Source: Gracilimonas sp040877545
GTDB taxonomy: Bacteria; Bacteroidota; Rhodothermia; Balneolales; Balneolaceae
NCBI GenBank assembly: GCA_040877545.1
Contig: JBBDNN010000106.1
Coordinates: 124,001 to 188,000 of the forward strand
Direction of reading: 5' to 3'
Length of the DNA stretch: 64,000 nucleotides
Position numbers and translations under genes: made by a program. Of this stretch, positions 37,091-45,536 are shown in pieces (within the stretch, counting starts at the first letter, position 1; each line of letters begins with the position of its first letter). The notes below the pieces were generated by a model that was given only the letters and a program-made list of their open reading frames with translations, did not search any database and was not told where the DNA came from.

Positions 37091-37408
37091 ATGCAAAGAG
37101 ATGTTTTCCAGGCTATAGCAGATTCCACCAGAAGAGAGATTATACATCTGGTAGCTGATAAGTCTTTATCGATAAATGATGTAGCTGATAATTTTGAAAT
37201 CAGTCGTCCTGCAATATCGAAGCATATAAAAATTTTGAATGAATGTGGCTTGATTTTGATTCGAAAAAAAGGACGGAAACGGTATTGTCAGGCTGATCTC
37301 AGTAAGCTGAAAAAAGTATCTGATTGGGCAGAACAGTACAAGAAATTCTGGTCAGGAAGGCTTGATAAACTGGAAACGTTACTTTCTGAAGAGGATCAAC
37401 AAAAATAG
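37091..37408 (+). CDS. ArsR-family winged-helix repressor (SRPBCC-associated type)
   Basis: A 105-residue winged-helix regulator opening with FQAIADSTRREIIHLVADK, followed by the recognition helix ISRPAISKHIKILNECGLI. It has no metal-site cysteines apart from those in NECGL and YCQAD, so it is probably not an arsenic sensor. It is the common ArsR type that heads operons of SRPBCC/AHSA1 and VOC proteins. A promoter with paired operators lies just upstream, and three downstream genes on the same strand form its operon. Confidence 0.9.
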   Translation: MQRDVFQAIADSTRREIIHLVADKSLSINDVADNFEISRPAISKHIKILNECGLILIRKKGRKRYCQADLSKLKKVSDWAEQYKKFWSGRLDKLETLLSEEDQQK

Positions 37409-37437
37409 AATTACCAATTCTACATTGAGGAGATAAA

Positions 37438-37923
37438 ATGAAAGAGCAAGATTCGCCGGTTGCAAAATCAGAAATGTTAATCCGCAAACCGGTAAAGGAA
37501 GTTTTTGAGGCCTTGGTAAATCCGGATATTACCTCCAGGTTCTGGTTTACCAAAGGCAGCGACCGCTTAGAACCGGGTAAATCAGTGACATGGGAGTGGG
37601 AACAATTTGACCTGATAGCTAACATTACCGTTTTGGAAGTAATGGAAGATACCATGATCAGTTTCCAATGGCCTGCTGATGAAGAAGGATTTGACGAGAG
37701 AACGGTAATAATTTCTTTCGAACCCCGGCCAACTGAGACCACACTTGTTCGGGTGGTTGAAAGTGGGTTCGATAAAGATGATGAACATTTAATAGAGACA
37801 ATTGCCGGACAAACCGGAGGCTGGGCGCTGGTTCTATCTGCTTTAAAAGCATGGTTAGAACATGACATTATCTTAAAAGTAATAGAAGACCACATATCGG
37901 AAGAACATGTATCGGCTGAATGA
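37438..37923 (+). CDS. SRPBCC (AHSA1-like) domain protein
   Basis: A 161-residue START-like fold with a hydrophobic ligand cavity. Opening KSEMLIRKPVKEVFEALVNPDITSRFW and the Trp-rich KSVTWEWEQF match the AHSA1 group; the C-terminal helix begins GGWALVLSALKAWLEHD. The partner ligand is unknown. It follows the ArsR gene by 29 bases with a GAGGAG ribosome binding site. Confidence 0.87.
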   Translation: MKEQDSPVAKSEMLIRKPVKEVFEALVNPDITSRFWFTKGSDRLEPGKSVTWEWEQFDLIANITVLEVMEDTMISFQWPADEEGFDERTVIISFEPRPTETTLVRVVESGFDKDDEHLIETIAGQTGGWALVLSALKAWLEHDIILKVIEDHISEEHVSAE

Positions 37924-37958
37924 AAATTATTTTTTAACATTGAGGAGGATTTAAAAAA

Positions 37959-38156
37959 ATGGATGCTGAAGTAAAAAGAAAGTTGCCAGTTGTAGAAATC
38001 ATAAAAGAATTAAATCATCCACCAGAGAAAGTATTTGATGCGTGGAAAGATCTCGGGGTGGAATTTAAAAAAGAACCCACCAAAACGGATTGGGGCTATG
38101 AAGCTATTTTTGATGATACCTGTGGAAACCTTATACAATTAATACAAGAATTATGA
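37959..38156 (+). CDS. Short chimera: SRPBCC N-terminus joined to VOC/glyoxalase C-terminus
   Basis: A 65-residue gene with a strong AGGAGG ribosome binding site. Residues 1-29 (ending PPEKVFDAWKD) look like the first strand and helix of an AHSA1/SRPBCC protein. Residues 30-65 (GVEFKKEPTKTDWGYEAIFDD, then CGNLIQLIQEL) look like the last strands of a VOC glyoxalase-type domain, including the Asp-containing terminal motif. Neither fold is complete. The simplest reading is an in-frame deletion that joined two formerly adjacent genes at about 38046-38055. The stop codon overlaps the next start (ATGA), so it still sits in a translated operon. Confidence 0.7.
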   Translation: MDAEVKRKLPVVEIIKELNHPPEKVFDAWKDLGVEFKKEPTKTDWGYEAIFDDTCGNLIQLIQEL

Positions 38157-38701
38157 ATACATACGGAAAATTTACAGAACCGGGCACTATCCGCTTTGAG
38201 CGCATTCTGCCTGGTCCAATTGAGCGAATTTGGGCTTACCTGACAGAATCAGAAAAAAAAGCACAATGGCTGGCAGGCGGGGATGTTGAGCCACGTGTGG
38301 GTGGCGAGGTTGAATTCAAATTCCAGCATAAAAATCTTTCTGAAAAAGATGATCCCATTCCTGAAAAGCATAAACATATGGAAGACGGAACATACTTCAC
38401 TGGCCGTGTTACGTATTACGAGCCGCCCCGGCTGCTCAGCTACACCTGGGGAGGGGAAACCGGAGAAGAATCGGAAGTTACGTTTGAGCTCATTCCTAAA
38501 GAAAATAACAAAGTACTGCTGATACTGACTCATCGTCGGTTAGGTGACGATAAAAATATCCTCATCAGTGTGGCAAGCGGCTGGCATACTCATCTTGGAA
38601 TTTTGGAAGATGTGCTAAATGGTAAAGAACCAGAGGGATTCTGGAAAGTTCACAATCAGGTGGAAAAAGATTATGAACAGAAAATTAGTAATATTCATTA
38701 A
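38153..38701 (+). CDS. SRPBCC domain protein
   Basis: A 182-residue AHSA1-like protein: TIRFERILPGPIERIWAYLTE, KKAQWLAGGDVEPRVGGEVEF, and the middle strands GRVTYYEPPRLLSYTW. The C-terminal helix (ISVASGWHTHLGILEDVLNG) closes the cavity. It starts with a 4-base overlap on the chimera gene, which ties its translation to it. The ligand is unknown, as for the other SRPBCC gene in this operon. Confidence 0.87.
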   Translation: MNTYGKFTEPGTIRFERILPGPIERIWAYLTESEKKAQWLAGGDVEPRVGGEVEFKFQHKNLSEKDDPIPEKHKHMEDGTYFTGRVTYYEPPRLLSYTWGGETGEESEVTFELIPKENNKVLLILTHRRLGDDKNILISVASGWHTHLGILEDVLNGKEPEGFWKVHNQVEKDYEQKISNIH

Positions 38702-38739
38702 TTAAATTCCAGCTAAAATTTCACACAACTTTTAAAATT

Positions 38740-39402
38740 ATGCCAGAGCAAATAGACTCTGTTGATCTTTCTCAACAGTTAAAAAAACCCACTGGTGAGT
38801 TGGGGATTGCAGTTCCCGGGCAATTGAATTCTGCCAATAAAGGCCTCTATGATCTTGCTTTTGAGATGCTGGATCTAAAGGCCGGAGAACAAGTCCTGGA
38901 AATTGGTTTTGGAAATGGAAAACATTTTCCCCGTTTTTTTGAGGCAGAACTTGAAATTTTCTTAACCGGTATAGATTTTTCTGAAGATATGTGTGTGGAA
39001 GCTCGAAAAAATAATCCCTACTTAATAGAGGAAGATAAACTTACAGTCCATTGTGTTGACTCTTCCTCCACCTCTCTTCCCGATCAATCTTTTGATTGGA
39101 TAGTAGCTTTGAATGTGATCTATTTTTGGGAACCGCCTGAAAAATACCTCAATGAAATCCAGCGCCTTTTAAAACCCGGCGGTAAATTGTTGCTCGGTTA
39201 CCACCCCAGGCATTCGATGGAGGATCAGGATTTTACCAAACAAAACTTCACTCTATATGAACCTGAAGAACTGAATTATGTCTTGAAAGAAAATGATTTT
39301 ATAAAAATTCAGGAAAAAATAAATAAGACAAAACAAACTTTTGTAGATGGAACAGAGTTTGAATCTGTCGACATTTGTGAAATATTTATAGCGAATACAT
39401 AA
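38740..39402 (+). CDS. Class I SAM-dependent methyltransferase
   Basis: Soluble 220-residue methyltransferase with motif I EIGFGNGKHFP, an acidic end of strand 2 in TGIDFSEDM, and motif post-I DSSSTSLPDQSFDWIVALNV. LLKPGGKLLLGYHP forms motif III. A UbiE/COQ5-like Rossmann fold is clear; the acceptor is not. It lies 38 bases after the SRPBCC gene and could be the last gene of that operon. Confidence 0.86.
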   Translation: MPEQIDSVDLSQQLKKPTGELGIAVPGQLNSANKGLYDLAFEMLDLKAGEQVLEIGFGNGKHFPRFFEAELEIFLTGIDFSEDMCVEARKNNPYLIEEDKLTVHCVDSSSTSLPDQSFDWIVALNVIYFWEPPEKYLNEIQRLLKPGGKLLLGYHPRHSMEDQDFTKQNFTLYEPEELNYVLKENDFIKIQEKINKTKQTFVDGTEFESVDICEIFIANT

Positions 39403-39526
39403 AAAGCTTTCCCTCCATCTCTCACACCAGCAGTTGCACAAGTTTTGCGCATAATATTTTCTTTTTTGCTCTTGCCAAAAAAAAGTTCTTACTTCCTGAT
39501 CTTTAATTTAAACAAACCTTCGGTAC

Positions 39527-41209
39527 ATGTATAAGAAGTCGCTACTAATCTTATTTTTCACCTCTATCTCATTATCTATTTTTGCTCAAACACCTAAACT
39601 TTTAGATGATGACCTAAGTTTACGTGCAGTTACCGAATCCCCACATGAGTCGGTAAGATTATCTTTTAATAAGCAGGATAGTACTCTCTATTTACTTACT
39701 CAATCTGGTGATATTTTAAGTGTAGATATTGAAGGAGGAACCACTACAAAAATACAATCATCATCCGATCATGAGCTCGAAGATGTACAGGGTTTTGATA
39801 TTTCCGGCGATGGTACATTTTACCTTGTTGGTAACAGCAGAAATGGAGCAAATTTCACAAATACAGGAATTATTAAAAAAGGTGAAGTTATCGATGGAAA
39901 TTGGAATTGGATAATTGTTGCTGAATCGGAACCCTATCCTCTAAGTAATACGAGTTTTGATCACATAATGAATGGACTAGTAGTCAGCCCCGATAACAGG
40001 TTTCTTTATATTAACAGCGGCTCAAGAACGGATCATGGAGAAGTTCACTCGGTAGATGGTCTTTACCCGGATTTAAGAGAAGCTGATCTTACAGCAAAAA
40101 TCCTGGCAATTCCTGCTGATTCGATCAATTTACTGCTTAAAAATGACTTAGACTTCCTCAGAGAAAATGGATACGTATTTGCCGAAGGTACCCGGAACAG
40201 CTTCAGCCTTGCTTTTGATGCTGAGGGTAACCTTTTTGCTACGGAAAATGCAGGCGACCGTGACGATCCCGAAGAATTAAACTGGCTGAGAGAAGGACAT
40301 CATTTTGGTTTTCCATGGAATATTGGCGGTAATCAAACACCTATGCAAACGGAAGATTATATCCCTGAGGAGGATATTTTGTTATCAGCAGAGTTAAGCA
40401 GTCATGACTTTTTTTATAATGACCCGGATTATCCTGCCCCTCCCGAAGGTATCACTTTCTCTGATCCTATTTTAAATTATGGCCCTGATGGTACTAATTA
40501 CAGAGATTCAGTTTCAGGAGAGATATTTAGCGCCAGCTCACAAGATACTGCAATTTCATCTTTTACCTCGCATCGATCTCCCCTTGGGCTTGTTTTTGAT
40601 ACCACAGATACTTTTGGAGGTAATTATACCGGAGATGGTTTTGCTTTGTCTTTCACCGGTTCGAATGATCATAACTTCTTTCTGAAAGTTATGGAAGATC
40701 AGGGTGAAGACCTCATGCACCTTAAGCTTACCAAAACCGAAGACAGTTATGAAATGACTTCTACAACTATTGCTAGTGATTTTCTAAATCCCATAGATGC
40801 TGAAGTTATTGGTAACAAAATTTATGTTGTGGAACATAAAAATTCTTGGTTAAATAGTTCCTCTACCACCCATATTTGGGAAATTACCTTTCCTGAAATG
40901 GGCACTGCCATAGAAGAGCCTGATACGGAATTAGTCAAAGATTTTAATCTCAACCAGAATTATCCAAATCCCTTTAACCCAACTACACAGATTTCATATA
41001 ATCTGTCTAACCAGGGAAAGGTAACATTGGAAATATTTGATGCTCTTGGCCGAAAGGTTCAAACGCTGGTAGATAAGCATCAAAATGCGGGATCTTATTC
41101 AGCTGAATTTAATGCGGAACAGGTGCCGAGTGGTATGTACTTTTATCGTCTCTCAATGTCTGGCAATGATCAGGCTTCCCAGGTAAAAAAAATGATACTT
41201 CTGCGATAA
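39527..41209 (+). CDS. Secreted PQQ-type sugar dehydrogenase-like protein with sorting tail
   Basis: A 560-residue exported protein: signal peptide (cleavage near FAQ), then a beta-propeller resembling soluble glucose/sorbosone dehydrogenases. Its GTRNSFSLAFDAEGNLFATENAGD and HHFGFPWNIGG match the catalytic and calcium/PQQ-site region of that group. From about residue 478 it carries a type-A sorting tail (NYPNPFNPTTQISYNL, GRKVQTLV, SGMYFYRL, KKMILLR). The tail predicts delivery by a type IX-like secretion machinery to the cell surface. No T9SS structural genes are in the window. It is convergent with a secreted nuclease carrying the same tail. Confidence 0.85.
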   Translation: MYKKSLLILFFTSISLSIFAQTPKLLDDDLSLRAVTESPHESVRLSFNKQDSTLYLLTQSGDILSVDIEGGTTTKIQSSSDHELEDVQGFDISGDGTFYLVGNSRNGANFTNTGIIKKGEVIDGNWNWIIVAESEPYPLSNTSFDHIMNGLVVSPDNRFLYINSGSRTDHGEVHSVDGLYPDLREADLTAKILAIPADSINLLLKNDLDFLRENGYVFAEGTRNSFSLAFDAEGNLFATENAGDRDDPEELNWLREGHHFGFPWNIGGNQTPMQTEDYIPEEDILLSAELSSHDFFYNDPDYPAPPEGITFSDPILNYGPDGTNYRDSVSGEIFSASSQDTAISSFTSHRSPLGLVFDTTDTFGGNYTGDGFALSFTGSNDHNFFLKVMEDQGEDLMHLKLTKTEDSYEMTSTTIASDFLNPIDAEVIGNKIYVVEHKNSWLNSSSTTHIWEITFPEMGTAIEEPDTELVKDFNLNQNYPNPFNPTTQISYNLSNQGKVTLEIFDALGRKVQTLVDKHQNAGSYSAEFNAEQVPSGMYFYRLSMSGNDQASQVKKMILLR

Positions 41210-41214
41210 GCAAG

Positions 41215-41256
41215 AAAACCCTTTACTCTCCTGTAAAATAGAAAGTAAAGGGTTTT
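41215..41256. terminator. Bidirectional terminator between two convergent secreted-protein genes
   Basis: Perfect 13-bp stem AAAACCCTTTACT / AGTAAAGGGTTTT with a 16-base loop in the 72-base gap. The A-rich and T-rich arm ends provide a short T-run on either strand. Confidence 0.75.
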
Positions 41257-41281
41257 GGTTAAGCCTTATAAATTTGACCTG

Positions 41282-43861
41282 TTACTTAATCAACAACATT
41301 TTCTTTGTGATTTGCTGTCCGTTTCCAGCAGAAAGTCGGTAAATATATACTCCACTTGAAAGCGCACTCGCATCAAAATTCACACTCTGTTGTCCGGCGG
41401 ATTGTCTTCCTTCCACCAGAGTAGCTACTTTCTGTCCCAGCATATCAAACACTTCAAGGCTCACATTGCTTGCAACCGGTAATTGATAACCAATCACAGT
41501 AGTTGGATTAAAAGGGTTTGGATAGTTTTGTTCCAAGGTGAAGGCGGATGGGTTATCAGCTAATATTTCTTCATTACTAACCACCGTTTCAAATTGAAAT
41601 CGCATCCAAATTGGATAATGATCGGATGTCGTACTTAAATAACTTCCGATGTAGGAAGTGTTTTCTCTTCGCTCAGTTCCGGGTATATACTCATCCATCA
41701 ACTCTGATGTAATGGTAATATGATCCAAAAATGAACCCTGAGAATGAGAGGAAAAACCCTCCTCTTCCAAACTTTGAGTGATGATCGTGTACTCTGTATC
41801 TTCCACAAAATTCTTATAGGGAGAATCGTTGCCTGTTGCAGTTGAAGTGGTGATTTCGTCGTTGTAATCACCCAGAAAAATTACGTTATCCTGTGAACGG
41901 CTATTATCAAGGTAGGTCTTCATTTCTCTGGAAGCGTTAAGCCTTTGCTCGTATGAACTTTGATCACCAAAAGCTTTTGCATGAATATTGTAAGCATAGA
42001 ACTGCTGTGTTATATCTCCAATGGTTGCATCAAAATGGAACATTAGCGGGTAACGGCCATTTGCCCAGTTAGACTGTGTCATGCCGGTTTCAATTAGCCC
42101 TGAATCTAACGAGTCGATAGTTGCTCTTTTGAAGAGATAGGCTGTTTTCTGATTTTGGGAAAAATCTGCGATTACTCCACCATATTCATCCAATTCCGTT
42201 ACCAGCTGTGAAAAATAGCTTTCGTTCGATATTTCCTGTAAGGCAAAAATGTCGGCGTCAAGCGAATCAATTACCGATTTAACATTCTCGAGCTGTAGAG
42301 CTTCATCATCCGGTCCATTTCCAGAATTTCCGAACCATTCGATGTTCCAGGTAACAACTTCAAAAGTCAGATCTCTGGAAACATCTTCTCCGGGCAGTGT
42401 AACACTCTCTACACCAAGATCTTCAACAAAGCGAGGTTTAAGCTGGTAATCGCCGGCAAACTGATCTACAACTCCCACTATATTCAGAGGTTCATTAGGA
42501 ATAGCGGCTCCCACAATATCATCAGCATCTCCATCAATGCGGATTAAAGCATCAGATGTACCATCGCTGAAGTCGTAATTTGTTTCACCTTCAAAAACAC
42601 CACTGCTCGAAAAGGCCGCATTTTCTATCAGCACCAATTGAGATTCAAATTCACCAGAATTCATTTCCAGAGCGGTAATTACCTTCGGTTCAACTTCTTT
42701 TCGTTCTACCTCTAGAATTTCAAACGTAACATTATTATCACTTGGAGTAGTTGTTATTTGAATTGAAAAATCTTCCGGATTATCCTCGGCATAAGGTGGA
42801 TAATAAAGAGGCCCAGTTACCTTTACAGAATCTCCCAATTCAACAGCGGTATGCATTGGTGTGAAATAAACTGGAATGGCTCCACTTTCATCCTGTATGT
42901 GAACAGGACCGTCAAACTGATTGGCAACTGTAACACGACCTGCAACCGTAACACGTGAGCCAAAAGGCAGCTGACGGGCATCTGAAATTTCCATTACTTC
43001 ACCATCTTCAATCCCTTCACCAGACAAATTCACCATAAATGAAGCGGTATTTACTGCATTACTATTTACAGTGAGTATTTCGTTAAAAATACCCTCACTT
43101 TCAGGAGCAAAAGTTAAGGTGAGTTCTGTTCCTTCATTAAAAGCCAAAGTGGAATCTGTTAAATCTGAAATAGTGAAAGCTGAAGTAGCTAAGAGAACTT
43201 CAGAAATATTTAGTTCTTCATTTCCACGATTTTTAATTTCGACAACCTTTTCCCGTTCTGTACCCACTAAAGTTGAAGCAAAAGTTACTGATTCTTCATC
43301 CTCTATTTTGCTGCCATCTACAAACACATCTATCGTTGCTTCTTCTTCGGCAACAATGAAATCGTTTATCCGAACATCATCTATATTAATACGTCCACCG
43401 GCTGTTTTATCAAAGCGAAAACGGACAGCTTCTTCCATTTCGGCGGCTACTGTATATTCATCAAGAGTGCTGGTAAGAGTGATTTCATCGCCAATTTCCG
43501 TCCAGATGCTTCCACCATCAGTAGAATAAAACACCTGTATTTTTCCGCCTCCATCACCGCTAAAATCAGAATTTCCGGCTAAGAATTGAAGCTCATTCGC
43601 TCCATCCTCATTATCAAATTCCATGCGAGCAAAACCTTCACGGATTCTGATCGAATGATTGCCATTTTTTAAATCACGATCATCTCCACCTTGTATAAGA
43701 GCATCGTCCAAATACCATGTTCCTGAAGATTGATCTACTGAACCGGCAGCATAAGCTCGTTTTTCAGCATCTTCAAAATCCTCGAAGAGTTGGGCTTGTG
43801 TTGTATTGAAGGTTAAAAGAAGAGCGAAAAGGGTAAAAACAGAATAGTAGATTTTTCTCAT
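41282..43861 (-). CDS. Secreted multidomain endonuclease/exonuclease/phosphatase with sorting tail
   Basis: An 859-residue exported protein (signal peptide to about residue 23). An N-terminal carbohydrate-like/choice-of-anchor module (about 25-175) is followed by a DUF1573/ASH-like beta-sandwich (about 180-285) and an OB-fold module (SRVTVAGRVTVANQFDG). The endonuclease/exonuclease/phosphatase domain (about 500-755) has TWNIEWFG, DIFALQEISNE, FLGDYND and a final SDHYPIW. A type-A tail (NYPNPFNPTTVIGYQL, KKMLLIK) closes it. It probably degrades extracellular DNA or phosphodiesters at the cell surface. No operon partner is visible. Confidence 0.88.
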   Translation of the reverse strand: MRKIYYSVFTLFALLLTFNTTQAQLFEDFEDAEKRAYAAGSVDQSSGTWYLDDALIQGGDDRDLKNGNHSIRIREGFARMEFDNEDGANELQFLAGNSDFSGDGGGKIQVFYSTDGGSIWTEIGDEITLTSTLDEYTVAAEMEEAVRFRFDKTAGGRINIDDVRINDFIVAEEEATIDVFVDGSKIEDEESVTFASTLVGTEREKVVEIKNRGNEELNISEVLLATSAFTISDLTDSTLAFNEGTELTLTFAPESEGIFNEILTVNSNAVNTASFMVNLSGEGIEDGEVMEISDARQLPFGSRVTVAGRVTVANQFDGPVHIQDESGAIPVYFTPMHTAVELGDSVKVTGPLYYPPYAEDNPEDFSIQITTTPSDNNVTFEILEVERKEVEPKVITALEMNSGEFESQLVLIENAAFSSSGVFEGETNYDFSDGTSDALIRIDGDADDIVGAAIPNEPLNIVGVVDQFAGDYQLKPRFVEDLGVESVTLPGEDVSRDLTFEVVTWNIEWFGNSGNGPDDEALQLENVKSVIDSLDADIFALQEISNESYFSQLVTELDEYGGVIADFSQNQKTAYLFKRATIDSLDSGLIETGMTQSNWANGRYPLMFHFDATIGDITQQFYAYNIHAKAFGDQSSYEQRLNASREMKTYLDNSRSQDNVIFLGDYNDEITTSTATGNDSPYKNFVEDTEYTIITQSLEEEGFSSHSQGSFLDHITITSELMDEYIPGTERRENTSYIGSYLSTTSDHYPIWMRFQFETVVSNEEILADNPSAFTLEQNYPNPFNPTTVIGYQLPVASNVSLEVFDMLGQKVATLVEGRQSAGQQSVNFDASALSSGVYIYRLSAGNGQQITKKMLLIK

Positions 43862-43892
43862 TGCTAAAAATTGAGTGCTTATTGTATCTTTG
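43860..43892 (+). promoter_or_regulatory. Promoter for the methyltransferase gene at 43954
   Basis: TATCTTTG at 43885-43892 matches the -7 consensus TAnnTTTG, with ATTG at 43860-43863 as a -33 element and a 21-base spacer. The predicted leader is about 55 bases. It overlaps the start of the divergent nuclease gene. Confidence 0.55.
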
Positions 43893-43953
43893 CTAAAGTA
43901 TAAGGTTTTTATGTTACCAGAACATGAAATTGAGATAAAAAAGCAGGTATTTT

Positions 43954-44691
43954 ATGAAAGATAATTTTTCTACACAGGCTGATCTTTATGCCAGGTACAG
44001 ACCAAATTATCCTGATAAACTGATTTCAGATATTGTAAAACTTTCACCTGCTTATAATTTGGCTTGGGATTGTGGAACTGGAAATGGTCAGATGGCGAAT
44101 TTACTGGCTCCGCATTTTGAGCAGGTAATTGCTACGGATATCAGCGAACAACAACTGGAGCATGCACAAGGAGCGAGGAATATCACCTATAAGAAAGAAC
44201 CGGCAGAAGCTACCTCCCACAAAACCAATTCTGTGGACCTTATCACTGTGGCCCAGGCTGTTCATTGGTTTGATTTCGAAAAATTCTACACAGAAGTAAA
44301 TCGCGTATTGAGAAACAACGGCATATTATCCTTGCTTGGCTATGGCCTGTTTAAAACCAATTCCGAACTGGATAAACCGGTCTCTAAATTTTGCTATGAA
44401 GTTATTGGTCCGTACTGGGATGAAGAACGCAAATATATTGATGAGGAATATGCCAACCTTCCTTTCCCCTTTAAAGAAATCCAAATGGTTAATTATGAAA
44501 TGATCTACGAATGGAGTTTGGAGGAGATGATTGGATATTTTCAAACCTGGTCGGCAGTGCAACATTATATTGCTGCCAAGCAGGAAAATCCTGTGGAATG
44601 GATTGAGAGTGAATTAAAGAAGTTGTGGCCGGAATCAGCTAAAGTCGAGGTTTCGATGGATGTTCTATTGCGGGTGGGCAGGAAGGAATGA
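43954..44691 (+). CDS. Class I SAM-dependent methyltransferase
   Basis: A 245-residue soluble methyltransferase. Opening FSTQADLYARYRPNYPDKLI is typical of a group resembling trans-aconitate or UbiE-like enzymes. SAM-binding motif I is WDCGTGNGQMANLL, with an acidic residue at the end of strand 2 in IATDISEQQL. VDLITVAQAVHWFDFEKF follows, and the closing helix is long. Its substrate is unknown. It is a single gene divergent from the nuclease gene. Confidence 0.88.
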   Translation: MKDNFSTQADLYARYRPNYPDKLISDIVKLSPAYNLAWDCGTGNGQMANLLAPHFEQVIATDISEQQLEHAQGARNITYKKEPAEATSHKTNSVDLITVAQAVHWFDFEKFYTEVNRVLRNNGILSLLGYGLFKTNSELDKPVSKFCYEVIGPYWDEERKYIDEEYANLPFPFKEIQMVNYEMIYEWSLEEMIGYFQTWSAVQHYIAAKQENPVEWIESELKKLWPESAKVEVSMDVLLRVGRKE

Positions 44692-44800
44692 GGTTTTTGA
44701 GGTGTATTCCAGAAATGACTACTAAACTTTCAAAAGTTAATCCAAAAAAATAACAACATTCTACCAGCTTGAATTTTGGAAATTAAAATAGTCCTCACGG

Positions 44801-45235
44801 CTATATATCAAGCCTAAAAGGACAAAATTCAGCGATATTCCTCTCGGTTTCAAATACTTTTACCGAATATAATTTTCCGCCTTCCGAACAAGCTTCTTCC
44901 ACCTCCATGCGCAACTGCCGGTAAAATTCTCGTGCCAGATTTTCTGTAGTAGGCATAATCCCTTTCAAAAAAGGAACATCAAGATTCAGGTTCCGGTGAT
45001 CGCAGGGATTTAAGATTTTTAATTCAATAATATCCTTCAGTTCACTTAAATCTATTATGAATCCGGTTTCGGGTGATGGCTCGCCGGCTACAGTGACCTC
45101 CAATACATAATTATGACCATGCCAGTTAGGGTAGTTACATTTACCAAAGGTCTGGCGGTTCCACACATCGCTTTTCTGGGGATTATGAAGGCGATGGGCT
45201 GCGTTAAAATGTGCTTTTCGGGTTACAAAGATCAT
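44801..45235 (-). CDS. queD: 6-pyruvoyl-tetrahydropterin synthase / QueD-type protein
   Basis: Zinc enzyme converting 7,8-dihydroneopterin triphosphate in pterin or queuosine (7-carboxy-7-deazaguanine) synthesis. The 144-residue protein shows the first zinc His in HFNAAHRL (His14), catalytic Cys33 in FGKCNYPN, and WHGHNY with His39 and His41. The Glu-containing PTTENLA and the Asp-His pair in CDHRNLN are also present. The spacing fits both PTPS and QueD; most bacterial proteins of this type are QueD, which I prefer. No other que gene is adjacent. Confidence 0.85.
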   Translation of the reverse strand: MIFVTRKAHFNAAHRLHNPQKSDVWNRQTFGKCNYPNWHGHNYVLEVTVAGEPSPETGFIIDLSELKDIIELKILNPCDHRNLNLDVPFLKGIMPTTENLAREFYRQLRMEVEEACSEGGKLYSVKVFETERNIAEFCPFRLDI

Positions 45236-45360
45236 TTATAAGGCTAAATATTTTTTGTTTGCTCGTCTGGCTAACATGCGAAAATTGTGGGTAGTTCTGC
45301 AAGTAGTATTTTTTTGCTTGAGTAGGCCGAATGCAGTGCGTAGAGATCAGAGATGAAGTC

Positions 45361-45535
45361 ATGACTTATCATTATTAAACCCTTTCAGGGTTCAGTTTGT
45401 ATGAGAGTTCACAACCCCAGGTTTTGCAAGCTGCACCTGTGGTTATTCACGTTTTACCCCTTCGGGTTTTGGAAATTTGTGTATTCCTATCTCCGGATTT
45501 CGCTTTGCTGAACATAGTATTATTCAGGTTTTCCA
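45361..45535. repeat. Intergenic repeat relic with three short hairpins
   Basis: The 301-base gap at 45236-45536 has no gene. From about 45361 it contains three successive small inverted repeats: AACCCT-TTC-AGGGTT, AACCCCAGGT...ACCTGTGGTT (one mismatch) and ACCC-CTTC-GGGT. To my memory this hairpin-rich text resembles an intergenic repeat common in Bacteroidota genomes. No transposase reading frame, target duplication or end repeat can be shown here. Confidence 0.4.
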
Positions 45536-45536
45536 G

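Noticed and set aside
37299..37940. 213-codon minus-strand frame across the ArsR and SRPBCC genes
   Set aside because: Opposes two recognisable genes and matches no family.
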